Positions 6,964-15,912 of a DNA stretch of 64,000 nucleotides are shown piece after piece. The notes beneath the pieces were generated by a model. That model was not told where the DNA came from and ran no database searches. It saw only the letters and a program-made list of their open reading frames with translations. The stretch's first letter is position 1, and the number at the start of each line of letters is the position of its first letter. The position numbers and the translations under genes are program-made. The DNA comes from Jiangella mangrovi (GTDB lineage Bacteria > Actinomycetota > Actinomycetes > Jiangellales > Jiangellaceae): contig NZ_JACHMM010000001.1 in the NCBI RefSeq assembly GCF_014204975.1, positions 3,658,001 through 3,722,000 on the forward strand, written 5' to 3'.

Positions 6964-9936
6964 ATGACACGCCTGACCCCGCTTCGCCATGCCCGCGGAC
7001 GCGTCGCGCTGACACTCGTCGCGGCGCTCGGCGCGGTCGCCGCGCTCCTGCCCTCCGGCGCCGCGACGGCCGCTCCTGGGCCGGCCCCGGAGAGCAGCAC
7101 CCGGACCGTGCTGACCGACACCCACGTCGACGTCCTGTCGGTGGGCGTCGCGGCCGGGCAGTTGACGCTGCACAGCAAGGCCGACCTCGAGCGGGCCGGC
7201 ACCCGCTTCTACCCGGACGACGTCATCGTCAACGTCGAGGACGCCGCGAGGACGACGGTGCCCGACGATCCCGCCTACGCGTTCCTCGGCGCTGCCGGGG
7301 CCGAGGCCTGGATCGCGCCGGAGACCCGCCGCGAGGGCGTCGTGTGGCCGGGCCTCGACACCGAGGGGCTGGCGGCCGGCGCCGTCGACGGCGACGCCGT
7401 GGAGATCGCGCTCACGTCGGCGACCGGGCCCGGCCGCGTCGAGGTGTGGACGGAGTCGGGGTCGGGTCCGGAGCGGCTGTTCTCCGGCGACGCCGGGCTG
7501 GGCAACGTCCTGGAGTTCCCGGCCGGCGCGCACCGGCACGCCAACTGGGGCTTCACCGCACCGGGCCGGTATCTGCTGACGTTCGAGGTCAGGGCCGCGA
7601 TCGGCGGCGTACCGCAGGCGGCCTCGGCCACCGTCCGGTTCCACGTCGGACCGGTCCCACCCGCCGCCGCGACGACCTCCACACTGGCCGCCGACCCGGC
7701 CGAGACCACCGCGGGCACACCAGTCACGCTCGCCGCGACGGTCACGCCGGCCGACGCGAACGGCGCGGTCGAGTTCGCCGCCGGCGACGTCGTGCTCGGC
7801 CACGCCGACGTCGACGGCGGCGCCGCTACCCTCGAGACCGCCGGCATCCCGCTCGGGCGTCAGACGGTGACCGCCCGGTTCGTGCCCACGTGGACCGACG
7901 AGTTCGGCCCCTCGGCCGCCGAGCCGGTGACGGTGAACGTCCGCCAGCCCGGTGCCGCCGCCGACTTCGAGATCACCGGGCTGGAGGACGACTACGTGGC
8001 CGGCGACACCCTGCGGCTGAGCGTCGCGGGCTACGTCCTCGGTCCCGACCAGAGCGTCCGCTGGATCGCGACCTCGCCGGACCCGCAGCAGGAGCCGGTC
8101 ACCCTGGCCGGCGTCACCGGCGCCGGCCCGCTCGCGCTGGAGCGGGTGCTGACCACGGCCTACGACGGCTGGCTGCTGCGCGCCCAGATCCGCACCGGCT
8201 CGGCCGTCGACGCGACGACGGCGCCGGTCCGGCTCAGCGTGGGCGGCACCGACGCCGGTAGTGGCGAGGCGGTCACCGTCGCGCCGATCGAGGCGACCTA
8301 CTACTGGGGCGTCGCGGTCCCGCTGGTCGCGAGCCACCGGGCGCTGTCCGACGGCGAGAGCCTGCGCTGGGTCGAGCGCACCGCCGTCGGCGACGTCGCC
8401 TGGCGGGACACCCACGCGACGTACGGCCCGGTCGGCGCCGGCCCGTGGTCGGTCGTCTCGAACTTCATGCAGTACAAGGAGTTCGCGCTGCAGCTGCGGG
8501 CCGCCGACGGCACCGTCCTGGGCCAGTCCGCGCCGCAGCGGTACAGCCTGACCATGCGCTCGATCGAGCTCGGCGGCCTCCGCGATCTCTACCGGGTGGG
8601 GGAGCGTGCGAGCCTGAGCGCGTCCGTGTCGCCCGATCTCGGCGACGGGCTGGAGTTCGTCTGGGAGCTGTGGCAGGGCGGCGGCGACCGGCTGCTGCTC
8701 GACGACGGCGCCGCGTTGCCCACGGCCGAGTTCGAGGTCACCAAGGCCATGCAGGACCGCACCCTGTACCTGCGGGTCTACTCCCAGGCCACCGACCAGC
8801 TGGTCGGCTACGTGACCGTGCCGTTCAACGTCACCACGGCTGCCGAGGGCGACCAGGTGCTCACCATGGCTGCGATCGACGGGCACTACCACACCGGCAC
8901 CCCGGTCTCGATGGACCTCACCGCCGATCCCGCGCCCGCGTCCTCCGACGTCGTCCGCTTCTGGTGGAAGCGCAGCGACTGGCCGGAGTTCCGCCAGATC
9001 CCCGGCACCGCCGGAATGTCCCACGCGGTCATCGCCGAGCAGGCGCTCGACGGGACGCAGATCAGAGCCGACCTCGTCGACTCCGACGGCGAGGTGCTCG
9101 CCACGACCACGACGCAGACCATCCACGTCGACGACCACGGCGCGCCACCGCCCCAGGGCGTCGTCATCGACGGCCTCGCGCCGGCCTACGACGCGGGCGA
9201 CACCGCCGTCCTCACCGCGCGCGTGTCGCCGTCGTCGGTGCTGACGCGCTACGTCTGGCGGGTCCAGCGCCCCGGTGACCCCGAACCGGTCGTGGTCGAC
9301 GGGGCGAACGGCCCGCGACTCGAGCTGCCGGTGACGGCTGACCTCGGCGGCGCGACGGTGACCGCGCAGCTCACCTTCGACGACGGACGCGTGTACGTCA
9401 CCTCGCTCCCGGCCACGCTGAGCGTCGACGGCGCCGGCCCGGATCCGGGCGGCCCGTCGGAGCGGATCGTCGCGACCCTGGCGGAGGGGCAGGGCGCCCT
9501 CGTGGTCAGCGTCGACCCGGACGACGACGTGGTCACCATGAGCGACTTCGAGCTGGGGGCCGCCGCCGATCGGTGGTCGTCCGCCGGGGAACTGCGCCCG
9601 GTGACGGTCACCGACACGCGGTCCGGCGCACCGGGCTGGGTGGTCTCCGGCCAGGCCGGCGACTTCACCGCGGGTGCGGCCGTCCTGCCGGCGGAGTACC
9701 TGGGCTGGACCCCGATCGTCGCCGGCCGGCCCGACGGTGGCGCGGTACGACCGGGCGACCCCGTGGTGCCGGGCCCGGGCTCCGCCACCGGGCTGTCGGT
9801 GAGCAGCCCGCTCGCGGTGGCTGACGCCGGATCCGGGTTCGGGACCAGCCGGCTCGGCGCCGGCCTGCTGATCGAGGCGCCGACCACGCTGGTGCCCGGC
9901 ATCTACGAGGCGACGATCACGTTCACCGCGATCTGA
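6964..9936 (+). CDS. Large secreted multi-Ig choice-of-anchor M protein with WxL-like C-terminal domain
   Basis: About 990 residues from the ATG at 6964, which has GGAAG eight bases upstream; an in-frame ATG at 6949 has no ribosome site. After a signal peptide (~1-36) come an anchored-repeat domain ending in HRHANWGF, a bacterial Ig-like domain (Big type, TTAGTPVTL...), then five ~100-residue repeats each opening with a GL/AI-x-x-x-Y-x-x-G pattern (one with GHYHTG). The C-terminal ~155 residues are nearly collinear with the WxL-like domain of the divergent paralogue, including GWVVSGQAGDF and YEATITFTAI. No membrane helix follows. It is probably a long surface rod held by the same DUF916 partner, induced on zinc limitation through the shared operator (inferred). 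Confidence 0.82.
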   Translation: MTRLTPLRHARGRVALTLVAALGAVAALLPSGAATAAPGPAPESSTRTVLTDTHVDVLSVGVAAGQLTLHSKADLERAGTRFYPDDVIVNVEDAARTTVPDDPAYAFLGAAGAEAWIAPETRREGVVWPGLDTEGLAAGAVDGDAVEIALTSATGPGRVEVWTESGSGPERLFSGDAGLGNVLEFPAGAHRHANWGFTAPGRYLLTFEVRAAIGGVPQAASATVRFHVGPVPPAAATTSTLAADPAETTAGTPVTLAATVTPADANGAVEFAAGDVVLGHADVDGGAATLETAGIPLGRQTVTARFVPTWTDEFGPSAAEPVTVNVRQPGAAADFEITGLEDDYVAGDTLRLSVAGYVLGPDQSVRWIATSPDPQQEPVTLAGVTGAGPLALERVLTTAYDGWLLRAQIRTGSAVDATTAPVRLSVGGTDAGSGEAVTVAPIEATYYWGVAVPLVASHRALSDGESLRWVERTAVGDVAWRDTHATYGPVGAGPWSVVSNFMQYKEFALQLRAADGTVLGQSAPQRYSLTMRSIELGGLRDLYRVGERASLSASVSPDLGDGLEFVWELWQGGGDRLLLDDGAALPTAEFEVTKAMQDRTLYLRVYSQATDQLVGYVTVPFNVTTAAEGDQVLTMAAIDGHYHTGTPVSMDLTADPAPASSDVVRFWWKRSDWPEFRQIPGTAGMSHAVIAEQALDGTQIRADLVDSDGEVLATTTTQTIHVDDHGAPPPQGVVIDGLAPAYDAGDTAVLTARVSPSSVLTRYVWRVQRPGDPEPVVVDGANGPRLELPVTADLGGATVTAQLTFDDGRVYVTSLPATLSVDGAGPDPGGPSERIVATLAEGQGALVVSVDPDDDVVTMSDFELGAAADRWSSAGELRPVTVTDTRSGAPGWVVSGQAGDFTAGAAVLPAEYLGWTPIVAGRPDGGAVRPGDPVVPGPGSATGLSVSSPLAVADAGSGFGTSRLGAGLLIEAPTTLVPGIYEATITFTAI

Positions 9937-9965
9937 GGTCGCCGCACGACGGCCGGTCCCGCCTC

Positions 9966-10499
9966 CTAGTCCTCGCCGGCCGCTGCCGGCTGGTTGCGGC
10001 AGTCCACGCACGTTCCGTGCGCGGTGACCCGGAGGTCGTCGGGCAGGAAGCCGGTGACGTCCTCGATCGCCCGCATCGCGTCCGCGAGTGCGGTCGAGGA
10101 GATCTCGTAGACCGTGCCGCACCGCACGCAGACCGCGTGGTGGTGGGCGATGCCGGCGAGCCCGTAGGACGCCGGGCGGTCGACATAGGCGATGGCGTGC
10201 AGGACGCCGTGCTCCACCAGGGTGGCGACCGTCCGATAGATGGTCGACAGCTCGATGTGCATGCCGGCGGCGTCGAGCGCGTCGTGGATCTCGGGGACGG
10301 TCAGGTGGGCGCCGCCGTCGGCGTGCCCGGCATCGTGCGCCTCGGAGAGGGCCTTGATGATGGCCAGCCGCTGCGGCGTGCTGCGCAGGCCGAAGCCGCG
10401 CAGCGCCGTGCGGGCATGGCGTTCGTAGTCCTGATGGCCGTGGGTGTGCGGCTGGACGACGTGCGAGACGGCGGGGGAGGACCCGGGCGGCGTCGGCAT
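9966..10499 (-). CDS. Second Fur-family regulator (Zur/Fur-like)
   Basis: A 177-residue Fur-family repressor with an unusual ~30-residue N-terminal extension containing HTHGH. The DNA-binding segment holds LRSTPQRLAI and HIELSTIYRTV; the C-terminal part has CVRCG and CVDC pairs and an AHHHAVC metal site. The gene is convergent with the large WxL-like gene, 29 bases away. It is the second Fur homologue within 8 kb, so one probably senses zinc and the other zinc or iron; sequence alone does not decide. Its upstream region (10500-10584) shows no convincing Fur or Zur box. Confidence 0.82.
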   Translation of the reverse strand: MPTPPGSSPAVSHVVQPHTHGHQDYERHARTALRGFGLRSTPQRLAIIKALSEAHDAGHADGGAHLTVPEIHDALDAAGMHIELSTIYRTVATLVEHGVLHAIAYVDRPASYGLAGIAHHHAVCVRCGTVYEISSTALADAMRAIEDVTGFLPDDLRVTAHGTCVDCRNQPAAAGED

Positions 10500-10551
10500 C
10501 GTCCGATGGTAGCCCTCGGGTGCCAGCGGATCGTTGGTGAAACGAATGGGT

Positions 10552-10574
10552 TGTTGCCGCTCACTTGCAACAAG
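10552..10574. terminator. Short inverted repeat after the NarL-type operon
   Basis: TTGTTGC (10552-10558) pairs with GCAACAA (10568-10574) around a 9-base loop, just past the stop of the response regulator. It could be a weak terminator or an operator for the downstream Fur-type gene. Confidence 0.3.
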
Positions 10575-10584
10575 CGGTACCGGG

Positions 10585-11241
10585 TCAGTCGGCTCTCACG
10601 CGTCTGGTGTCGTATGACCACATCGCGATCTCGACGCGGTTGCGGGCGCCGAGCTTGGTCATCAACGATGCGACGTGGGTCTTGACCGTGCTCAGGCCGA
10701 CGAAGAGCTCGGTGGCGATCTCGGCGTTGGTCCGGCCCCGTGCCACCAGCGCGAGCACCTCCTCCTCGCGCTCGGTGAGCGGGTCGATGGGCTGGACCGG
10801 CACCACCGGCGCCTGGTCGGCGAAGGTCGCCAGCAGCCGGCGGGTGACGTTGGGGGCGATCAGCGCGTCCCCGTTGGCCGCCGCGTGGATGGCCTGCACG
10901 AGGAGCTCCGGCCCGGCGTCCTTGAGCAGGAAGCCGCGGGCGCCGGCGCGTAGGGCGCCCAGGACGTACTCATCGAGGTCGAAGGTGGTGATCACGACGA
11001 CCGCCATCGGGTCCGTCACGTCCGGACCGGCCAGGCGTCGCGTGACCTCGACGCCGTCGAGCCCGGGCATCCGGATGTCGACGAGGAGGACATCGGGACG
11101 CAGCCGGGTCGCCAGGTCGAGCGCTGCGAGCCCGTCTGCTGCCTGCCCCACGACCTCGAGGCCGGGTTGCGCGCCGAGGATCATCACCAGCCCGGTCCGG
11201 ACCAAGTCCTGGTCGTCGGCGACGACAACACGGATGCTCAT
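10585..11241 (-). CDS. NarL/FixJ-type response regulator
   Basis: A 218-residue two-domain regulator. The receiver domain (1-120) carries the acidic pair D9/D10, phospho-acceptor D55 in LLVDIRMPG and a Thr/Lys switch region (VVITTFD, FLLKDAG). A LuxR-type helix-turn-helix follows at ~150-210 (LTEREEEVL, NAEIATELF, STVKTHV). The ATG at 11241 overlaps the stop of the upstream sensor kinase by 4 bases (ATGA), so the pair is co-translated and should form a cognate system. Target genes are unknown; the divergent DUF6326 membrane gene is a candidate from position only. Confidence 0.92.
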   Translation of the reverse strand: MSIRVVVADDQDLVRTGLVMILGAQPGLEVVGQAADGLAALDLATRLRPDVLLVDIRMPGLDGVEVTRRLAGPDVTDPMAVVVITTFDLDEYVLGALRAGARGFLLKDAGPELLVQAIHAAANGDALIAPNVTRRLLATFADQAPVVPVQPIDPLTEREEEVLALVARGRTNAEIATELFVGLSTVKTHVASLMTKLGARNRVEIAMWSYDTRRVRAD

Positions 11242-12377
11242 GTCAGCGCCTCCACCGGGAGGACGGCCTCGACCACCCAACCGCCCTCGGGCCCCGGCCC
11301 CGCGCAGAGCGATCCGCCGAGGAGCTGGGCGCGTTCGGCCATGCCCAGCAGGCCGAACCCCGGCTCCGGGGCCGCCCCCGGCTCGGTCCGTCCGTCGTCG
11401 CTGACACGCAGCCTGACGGCGTCGCCCTCGCGGCGTACGTCGATCCCGACGCGGGTCGCGCTCCGGGCGTGCCGTACGGCGTTGGTCAGCGACTCCTGCG
11501 CGAGCCGATAGAGCGCGGCATCCACGGGTCGTGCCAGCCTGGTCAACGAACCGCCCAGCGAGACCTCGACGGCGGGCGTCGCGTCGGCGCGCGCCAGAGC
11601 AGGCAGGTCCGCGACACCCAGCTGCGGAGAGTAGGCGACGGCTTCCTCTTCACGCAGCACCCGCACCATGGACCTCATCTCCGCCAGGGTTCGCGACGCC
11701 TCGGACTCGATCGAGGCCAGGACGTCGGCAGCCTTCTCCGGCTGGATGCCGGCGACCACGCGACCGGCCTGCGCCTGCACCGCGATGGCCAAGACGTGGT
11801 GGGCCACGGTGTCGTGCAGCTCGCGCGCCAGCGCCACCCGCTCCTGATTGCGGATCTCGCGCTGCTGGCGATGCCAGAGGTCCGCGCGATAGCGGAACAC
11901 AGTCGCGAGCGCGACGAACAACAGCAGGAGGACGCTCCCGCCGAAGACGTCGGCCCAGCCCGCGGCGGAGACGTACATCCCCAGCGCGACGACGACCGTC
12001 ACGAACGCCGTCCCGAGGACCATCTCGCGGCCCGAGCCCCACCGCACCAGCGAGTAGAGCAGGATCAGGACGGCCATCATGGAGTAGAGCCCCAGGTCCC
12101 CGGCGTGCGCAGTCAGCTGGAGGACCGAGAGCAGCCCGGCGACGCCCCACCCGACCAGGGCGGCGATGAGGGGGCGTGCCCGCCGCCAGAGCAGGGCGGG
12201 CACCAGCGCCAGGGCGAGCACCGTCACCAGGGGCTGCCAGGCCAAACCCGGCCGAGCGATGCCCTCGACCAGGGCGGCGGCCGCGAACACGCCCACCAGG
12301 AGCCAGTCGAGCCGGCCGACTGGTGGGGCGTCAGCGGGCCGCGGCTCCTGCCAGATGGAGCGCCGGACGGTGACCAC
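11238..12377 (-). CDS. NarL-family sensor histidine kinase
   Basis: A 379-residue membrane kinase with a GTG start. The N-terminal ~170 residues hold five or so hydrophobic helices with short loops, typical of kinases that sense within the membrane. A HisKA_3 dimerisation domain follows with the phospho-acceptor in RELHDTVAHH, then a short HATPase_c domain ending in GLLGMAERAQLLGG. It overlaps its response regulator by four bases. The signal cannot be deduced; similar intramembrane-sensing kinases respond to cell-envelope stress. Confidence 0.9.
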   Translation of the reverse strand: MVTVRRSIWQEPRPADAPPVGRLDWLLVGVFAAAALVEGIARPGLAWQPLVTVLALALVPALLWRRARPLIAALVGWGVAGLLSVLQLTAHAGDLGLYSMMAVLILLYSLVRWGSGREMVLGTAFVTVVVALGMYVSAAGWADVFGGSVLLLLFVALATVFRYRADLWHRQQREIRNQERVALARELHDTVAHHVLAIAVQAQAGRVVAGIQPEKAADVLASIESEASRTLAEMRSMVRVLREEEAVAYSPQLGVADLPALARADATPAVEVSLGGSLTRLARPVDAALYRLAQESLTNAVRHARSATRVGIDVRREGDAVRLRVSDDGRTEPGAAPEPGFGLLGMAERAQLLGGSLCAGPGPEGGWVVEAVLPVEALT

Positions 12378-12538
12378 GACTCCAGCCTAGGGATCGGCGC
12401 GCTTCGGCGTACCCGCCGAAAGAATGAGAGAGCGACCATGCCATCGGCCGGGCGAACCCCGGCCTCCGGGCCGAGGCGCCCGCCGCCGGGCTCGGCGATC
12501 GTGGACCTGCCGATCCTCGCCACACGACGGAGCCCGTG

Positions 12539-13102
12539 ATGAGAACACGTCAATCCACCGCCACACTGGAAGACCAGCGGATCCCGGTGAGAGCCAAGCT
12601 CGCCGCCACGTGGACGAGCTTCATGTTCCTCTACGCCTACGTGGACATCCTCAACTTCTTCACGCCCGGCGTCGTCGACGACATCCTCGGCGGCAGGGTC
12701 TTCGAGTTCGACCTCTCCCAGACCTTCTCGACCGCGGCGCTGACCCTCGTGGCCATCCCGATCCTCATGGTCGTGCTGTCGATGACGCTGCCCGCCCGGG
12801 CGAACCGCATCACGAACCTCGTCGTGGCCTCGCTCTACGTCCCCGTCACGGCGTTCAACGCGGTGGGCGAGTCCTGGCTGTACTTCTACGGCCTCGGCGT
12901 CGGCCTGGAACTGATCCTTCTCGCCCTCATCGTGCGGTACGCGTGGACCTGGCCCCGCACCGCACCGTCGGTCCTGTTCGAGGAACCACGCGTCGATGCG
13001 CTCGTCGATGTGCCGGTCAGCGCCGCACAGGAAAGCGCAGGTGGAGCACCCGGTTGCCCTGAATCGCCACGTCAGGGTCCTCCAGCAGGTGCTGGGCGTT
13101 GA
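12539..13102 (+). CDS. DUF6326-type four-helix membrane protein
   Basis: A 187-residue protein with four predicted membrane helices, including FMFLYAYVDILNFF and a GESWLYFYGLGVGLELILLAL pair. The ATG at 12539 is chosen because GGAG ends six bases upstream; a GTG three bases earlier is possible. The last ~45 residues are hydrophilic and Pro/Gly-rich. The 3' end overlaps the convergent RibD/DHFR-like gene by 86 bases, so this low-complexity tail may be a run-on of the original stop. Function unknown. Confidence 0.72.
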   Translation: MRTRQSTATLEDQRIPVRAKLAATWTSFMFLYAYVDILNFFTPGVVDDILGGRVFEFDLSQTFSTAALTLVAIPILMVVLSMTLPARANRITNLVVASLYVPVTAFNAVGESWLYFYGLGVGLELILLALIVRYAWTWPRTAPSVLFEEPRVDALVDVPVSAAQESAGGAPGCPESPRQGPPAGAGR

Positions 13103-13598
13103 CCGACCCGAAGTAGCGCTTGCCGGACCCGAACACCACGGGGATGACGTCCATGCGCACTTCGTCGACCAGGCCCGCGGCGAGCACCTGGCCGCCGACG
13201 TCGCCGGCGGCGACCTCGACCGTGCGGTCGCCCGCGAGCTCCTTCGCCTCGGCCACGGCGGCCTCGACGCCGTCGACGAAGTGGAACGGCCCCTCGGGGT
13301 CCCAACCGTCGGGCCTGCCCCGGTGGGTCACGACGACGACGTGGTCGACGCCGCCCGGGGGCGTCCCGTCCCAGCCGTCGGTCAGGTCGAAGACGTGGCG
13401 GCCGGCGATCGTCGCCCCGAGCTGGTCCCAGTACGGCCGGGTGTAGTCGTAGGACGTCTGCGACACCTTCAGCACGCCGCTCTCGTCCAGCGGGACGTCA
13501 CCGCTGAGCAACCAGTCGAACAGCGGTCCGGGCTGGTCCTTCTCGTCGGCGATGAAACCGTCCACCGATACCGAGGCGTACATGACGACCTTGTTCAT
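13017..13598 (-). CDS. Dihydrofolate reductase family protein (RibD C-terminal-like)
   Basis: A 193-residue cytoplasmic protein with the RibD_C/DHFR-like fold: N-terminal strand VVMYASVSVDGFIAD, a GRHVFDLTDGW segment, and VVVTHRGRP and VAAGDVGGQVLAAGLVDEV nucleotide-binding stretches near the middle. These proteins bind NADPH and reduce pterin- or pyrimidine-like substrates, but the paralogues found in actinomycetes rarely have a known substrate. It overlaps the DUF6326 gene tail to tail. The next gene, an AraC-type regulator, is transcribed in the same direction from further upstream. Confidence 0.88.
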   Translation of the reverse strand: MNKVVMYASVSVDGFIADEKDQPGPLFDWLLSGDVPLDESGVLKVSQTSYDYTRPYWDQLGATIAGRHVFDLTDGWDGTPPGGVDHVVVVTHRGRPDGWDPEGPFHFVDGVEAAVAEAKELAGDRTVEVAAGDVGGQVLAAGLVDEVRMDVIPVVFGSGKRYFGSVNAQHLLEDPDVAIQGNRVLHLRFPVRR

Positions 13599-13664
13599 CG
13601 GGCTCTCCTCTGCTGTGGGGTGCCCCCACAGTAGAGAGACGTGAGCGGCCGCTCTTGTAAGAAA

Positions 13665-14510
13665 TCAATCGGCCGGCAGCGGCCAGCCGTCCAGCGTGTG
13701 GCCGGGATGTTCGCGCAGGAACCGCCGCCGGACCTCGATGTACCGGGTCGGAGTGAGCCCTGTGAACGCCTGGAACTCGTGGCCGAAGTGGGCCTGGTCG
13801 AAGTAGCCCGCGCCGGCGGCGAGCTCGCCCCAGTCGACCGGTCCGGCGGGGTCGATCGTCAACACGGTGGCGGCGAAACGGTGGGTGCGGGCCAGCCGCT
13901 TCGGCGTGACGCCGATCAGTTCCTTGAACCGCTTCGCCAGGTGAGTGCTGCTGACACCGGCTGCCACGTTCAGGTCGCCGATCGTCACCGCCCCGCTGGT
14001 CGCCGTGATGACGCTGCTCGTATGGCGGACCAGCCCCAGGCCGGCGGTCTCGCACAGCCGTCGCATCAGCTCCTCCTCGAGCAGCGTCATCATCTCGTGC
14101 GGTCCGTCCGCCGTGGCCAGCCGGTCTCGCAGCTCGGCAACGGCGGGCCGGCCCCAGACCTGCTCGACCGTCACCGGCCGGTCGCGCAGCTCGGCCGCGG
14201 GCATCGGCAGGAACGGCGCCAGCCCCCACGGCTTGACGTGCGCGCCGACGGACCGGGTCGGGAGGGGGTAGGCGAACTCCCACGCGCGGGTGGGCGTGGT
14301 GACCACGCATCCGTCGGCGTACTCGGACGTCTCGATGTCGGCGCCGCCGCGGACGCGGAACGGCGCCCCGAGGTTGACGATGAGCAGCGCCGCCGGCGCC
14401 GCCGGCAGTCTCAGCCGGGCGTACGGCGGCGCACCCTCCAGGTAGTAGAGGTCGTCGATCAGCCCGTCCAGCGGCGGTCGCGGCACTCTGGACACGTACT
14501 CCACGCCCAC
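13665..14510 (-). CDS. AraC-family transcriptional regulator
   Basis: A 281-residue protein with a GTG start. The N-terminal ~150 residues fit the DUF6597-like sensor found in this AraC subfamily (PPYARLRLPAAP, VGAHVKPWG). The C-terminal ~100 residues form two helix-turn-helix units: VAAGVSSTHLAKRFKEL and AAGAGYFDQAHFGHEFQAF, followed by the family signature GLTPTRYIEVRR. It lies upstream of the RibD-like enzyme on the same strand with a 66-base gap, and is divergent from the SnoaL-like gene; either could be its target. Confidence 0.9.
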   Translation of the reverse strand: MGVEYVSRVPRPPLDGLIDDLYYLEGAPPYARLRLPAAPAALLIVNLGAPFRVRGGADIETSEYADGCVVTTPTRAWEFAYPLPTRSVGAHVKPWGLAPFLPMPAAELRDRPVTVEQVWGRPAVAELRDRLATADGPHEMMTLLEEELMRRLCETAGLGLVRHTSSVITATSGAVTIGDLNVAAGVSSTHLAKRFKELIGVTPKRLARTHRFAATVLTIDPAGPVDWGELAAGAGYFDQAHFGHEFQAFTGLTPTRYIEVRRRFLREHPGHTLDGWPLPAD

Positions 14511-14694
14511 AGTCTCGCCTACGCGCCGCCGGTATCGCGCGCACCGCCGAATTCTGTACCAAATGGAATAGAAATCTCGGGGTGGGGGTTCCTTCCCTCA
14601 GCGACGGCCGCCATGGCACACCCGCGGAGGACGTCGTGACTCATCACCGTCGCAGTACGCAACCCCCGGACTCCGGGGAGAGAGCAGGAACCAG

Positions 14695-15087
14695 ATGTCC
14701 GAGTCCGAGGTGCGCGAGGTCTTCGAGCGCTACATCGAGGCCCTCAACGCGCACGACTTCGACCGCATGACCGAGTTCGTCCACGACGAGCTGGTCGAGA
14801 ACGGCAAGGCGGTCACCCGCGACGACATCATCGCCGAGCTCAAGGCACACGGCGACTCCGTGCCCGACTTCACCTGGCGAGTCCAGGACGTCGCGATCGA
14901 CGGAGACCGAGTCGCGGCCCGTCTGTACAACAAGGGCACCCACACCAAGGAGTGGCTCGGCGTGGCCCCGACCGGCGCCACTCTGGAGTTCGCCGAGTAC
15001 TCCTTCCACAAGGTCCGCGACGGGCGCTTCTACGAGATGAACTACCTCATCGACGCTCAGGCCGTTCAGCGTCAGCTCGAAGGCTGA
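14695..15087 (+). CDS. SnoaL-like ester cyclase family protein
   Basis: A 130-residue single-domain protein of the NTF2/SnoaL fold: an N-terminal helix (VREVFERYIEALNAHDFDRM), the F-V-HDELVENG strand, then curved sheet strands ending in YEMNYLIDAQA. AGGA lies upstream of the ATG. SnoaL-like ester cyclases act on polyketide esters, but stand-alone copies such as this are often of unknown substrate. A strong terminator hairpin follows directly. The convergent TetR gene could regulate either neighbour. Confidence 0.85.
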   Translation: MSESEVREVFERYIEALNAHDFDRMTEFVHDELVENGKAVTRDDIIAELKAHGDSVPDFTWRVQDVAIDGDRVAARLYNKGTHTKEWLGVAPTGATLEFAEYSFHKVRDGRFYEMNYLIDAQAVQRQLEG

Positions 15088-15097
15088 CGGAGCGACA

Positions 15098-15136
15098 CCG
15101 ACGGGGCTCGCGCGACCGAGGCGCGAGCCCCGTCGG
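15098..15136. terminator. Bidirectional terminator hairpin
   Basis: A perfect 16-bp GC stem (15098-15113 with 15121-15136) and a 7-base loop, centred between two convergent genes (SnoaL-like and TetR). No U-run follows on either strand, as is usual for terminators in GC-rich actinomycetes. Confidence 0.8.
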
Positions 15137-15143
15137 CGCGACG

Positions 15144-15752
15144 TCACGAAGGTGGCTGTGCGAATGGCCGGAAGGCGGCCAGGGCGTGCTCGGCCACACG
15201 TGACAGCTGAGCACGGGTCGCGCCGGCGCCCGCCTGGATCGCCTGGCCGCCCGTAACCGTGAGCAGGTACTTCGCCAGGTCTGCCGGATCCTCGGTCGCG
15301 GGGAGATCGCCGTCGGTGATGGCCTGACGGAACCGGGCGGCCAGGCGCGCCTCGACGTCGACCCGGACCGAGTCGAGGAACTCGACGATCGGCTGGTCGG
15401 CCTGCGAGCCGGAGACCCCGCCCTGGACGGTCAGGCAGCCGGGCGGCCGGGCAGGGTTGGTGATGGTGCGAATGTTGCCGCGCAGGTAGTGCCCGGCCAC
15501 GGCGAAGGCCGTGGTCTGGGCCAGTGCCGTCTCGACGTAGTGCATGTCGACCTGCGCGTACCGCTCCACGGCCCGCTTGAACGTCGCCTCCTTGTCGCCG
15601 AACGCGGCATAGAGACTCGGGCGACTGATGCCCATCGCCGTGGTCAGGTCGTCGAGCGTGGTCCCCTCGTACCCCTGTCGCCAGAAGACCTGGATCGCGG
15701 CGTCCAGAGCCTCGTCCACGTCGAACTCCCGCGGCCTGCCCCTGCTCGCCAT
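15144..15752 (-). CDS. TetR-family transcriptional regulator
   Basis: About 202 residues from the ATG at 15752, whose product starts MASRGRPREFD as is typical of this subfamily; an in-frame ATG at 15788 would add 12 residues. The N-terminal helix-turn-helix is clear (LDDLTTAMGISRPSLYAAFGD), and the C-terminal ligand domain includes a PPGCLTVQGG motif of the TetR_C AefR/YvdT-like type. The gene is divergent from the SulP transporter, with ~160 bases between starts, so it may repress that gene as well as itself (inferred from layout only). Confidence 0.9.
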   Translation of the reverse strand: MASRGRPREFDVDEALDAAIQVFWRQGYEGTTLDDLTTAMGISRPSLYAAFGDKEATFKRAVERYAQVDMHYVETALAQTTAFAVAGHYLRGNIRTITNPARPPGCLTVQGGVSGSQADQPIVEFLDSVRVDVEARLAARFRQAITDGDLPATEDPADLAKYLLTVTGGQAIQAGAGATRAQLSRVAEHALAAFRPFAQPPS

Positions 15753-15912
15753 ACGCCGCCACCGTCCTTCCTGAGAGCTGGACCCCATCCCATTGTGTTG
15801 CTCCGGCCGGCGGGAGCGCCGAGCAGCCTCGTGGTTGTGCCAGACTGTCGTGACCCGGCTGCTGGGTCCGCTGGAAGGAGCCGCACCATGATCTCGGTGT
15901 CCCGAGCCTGAG

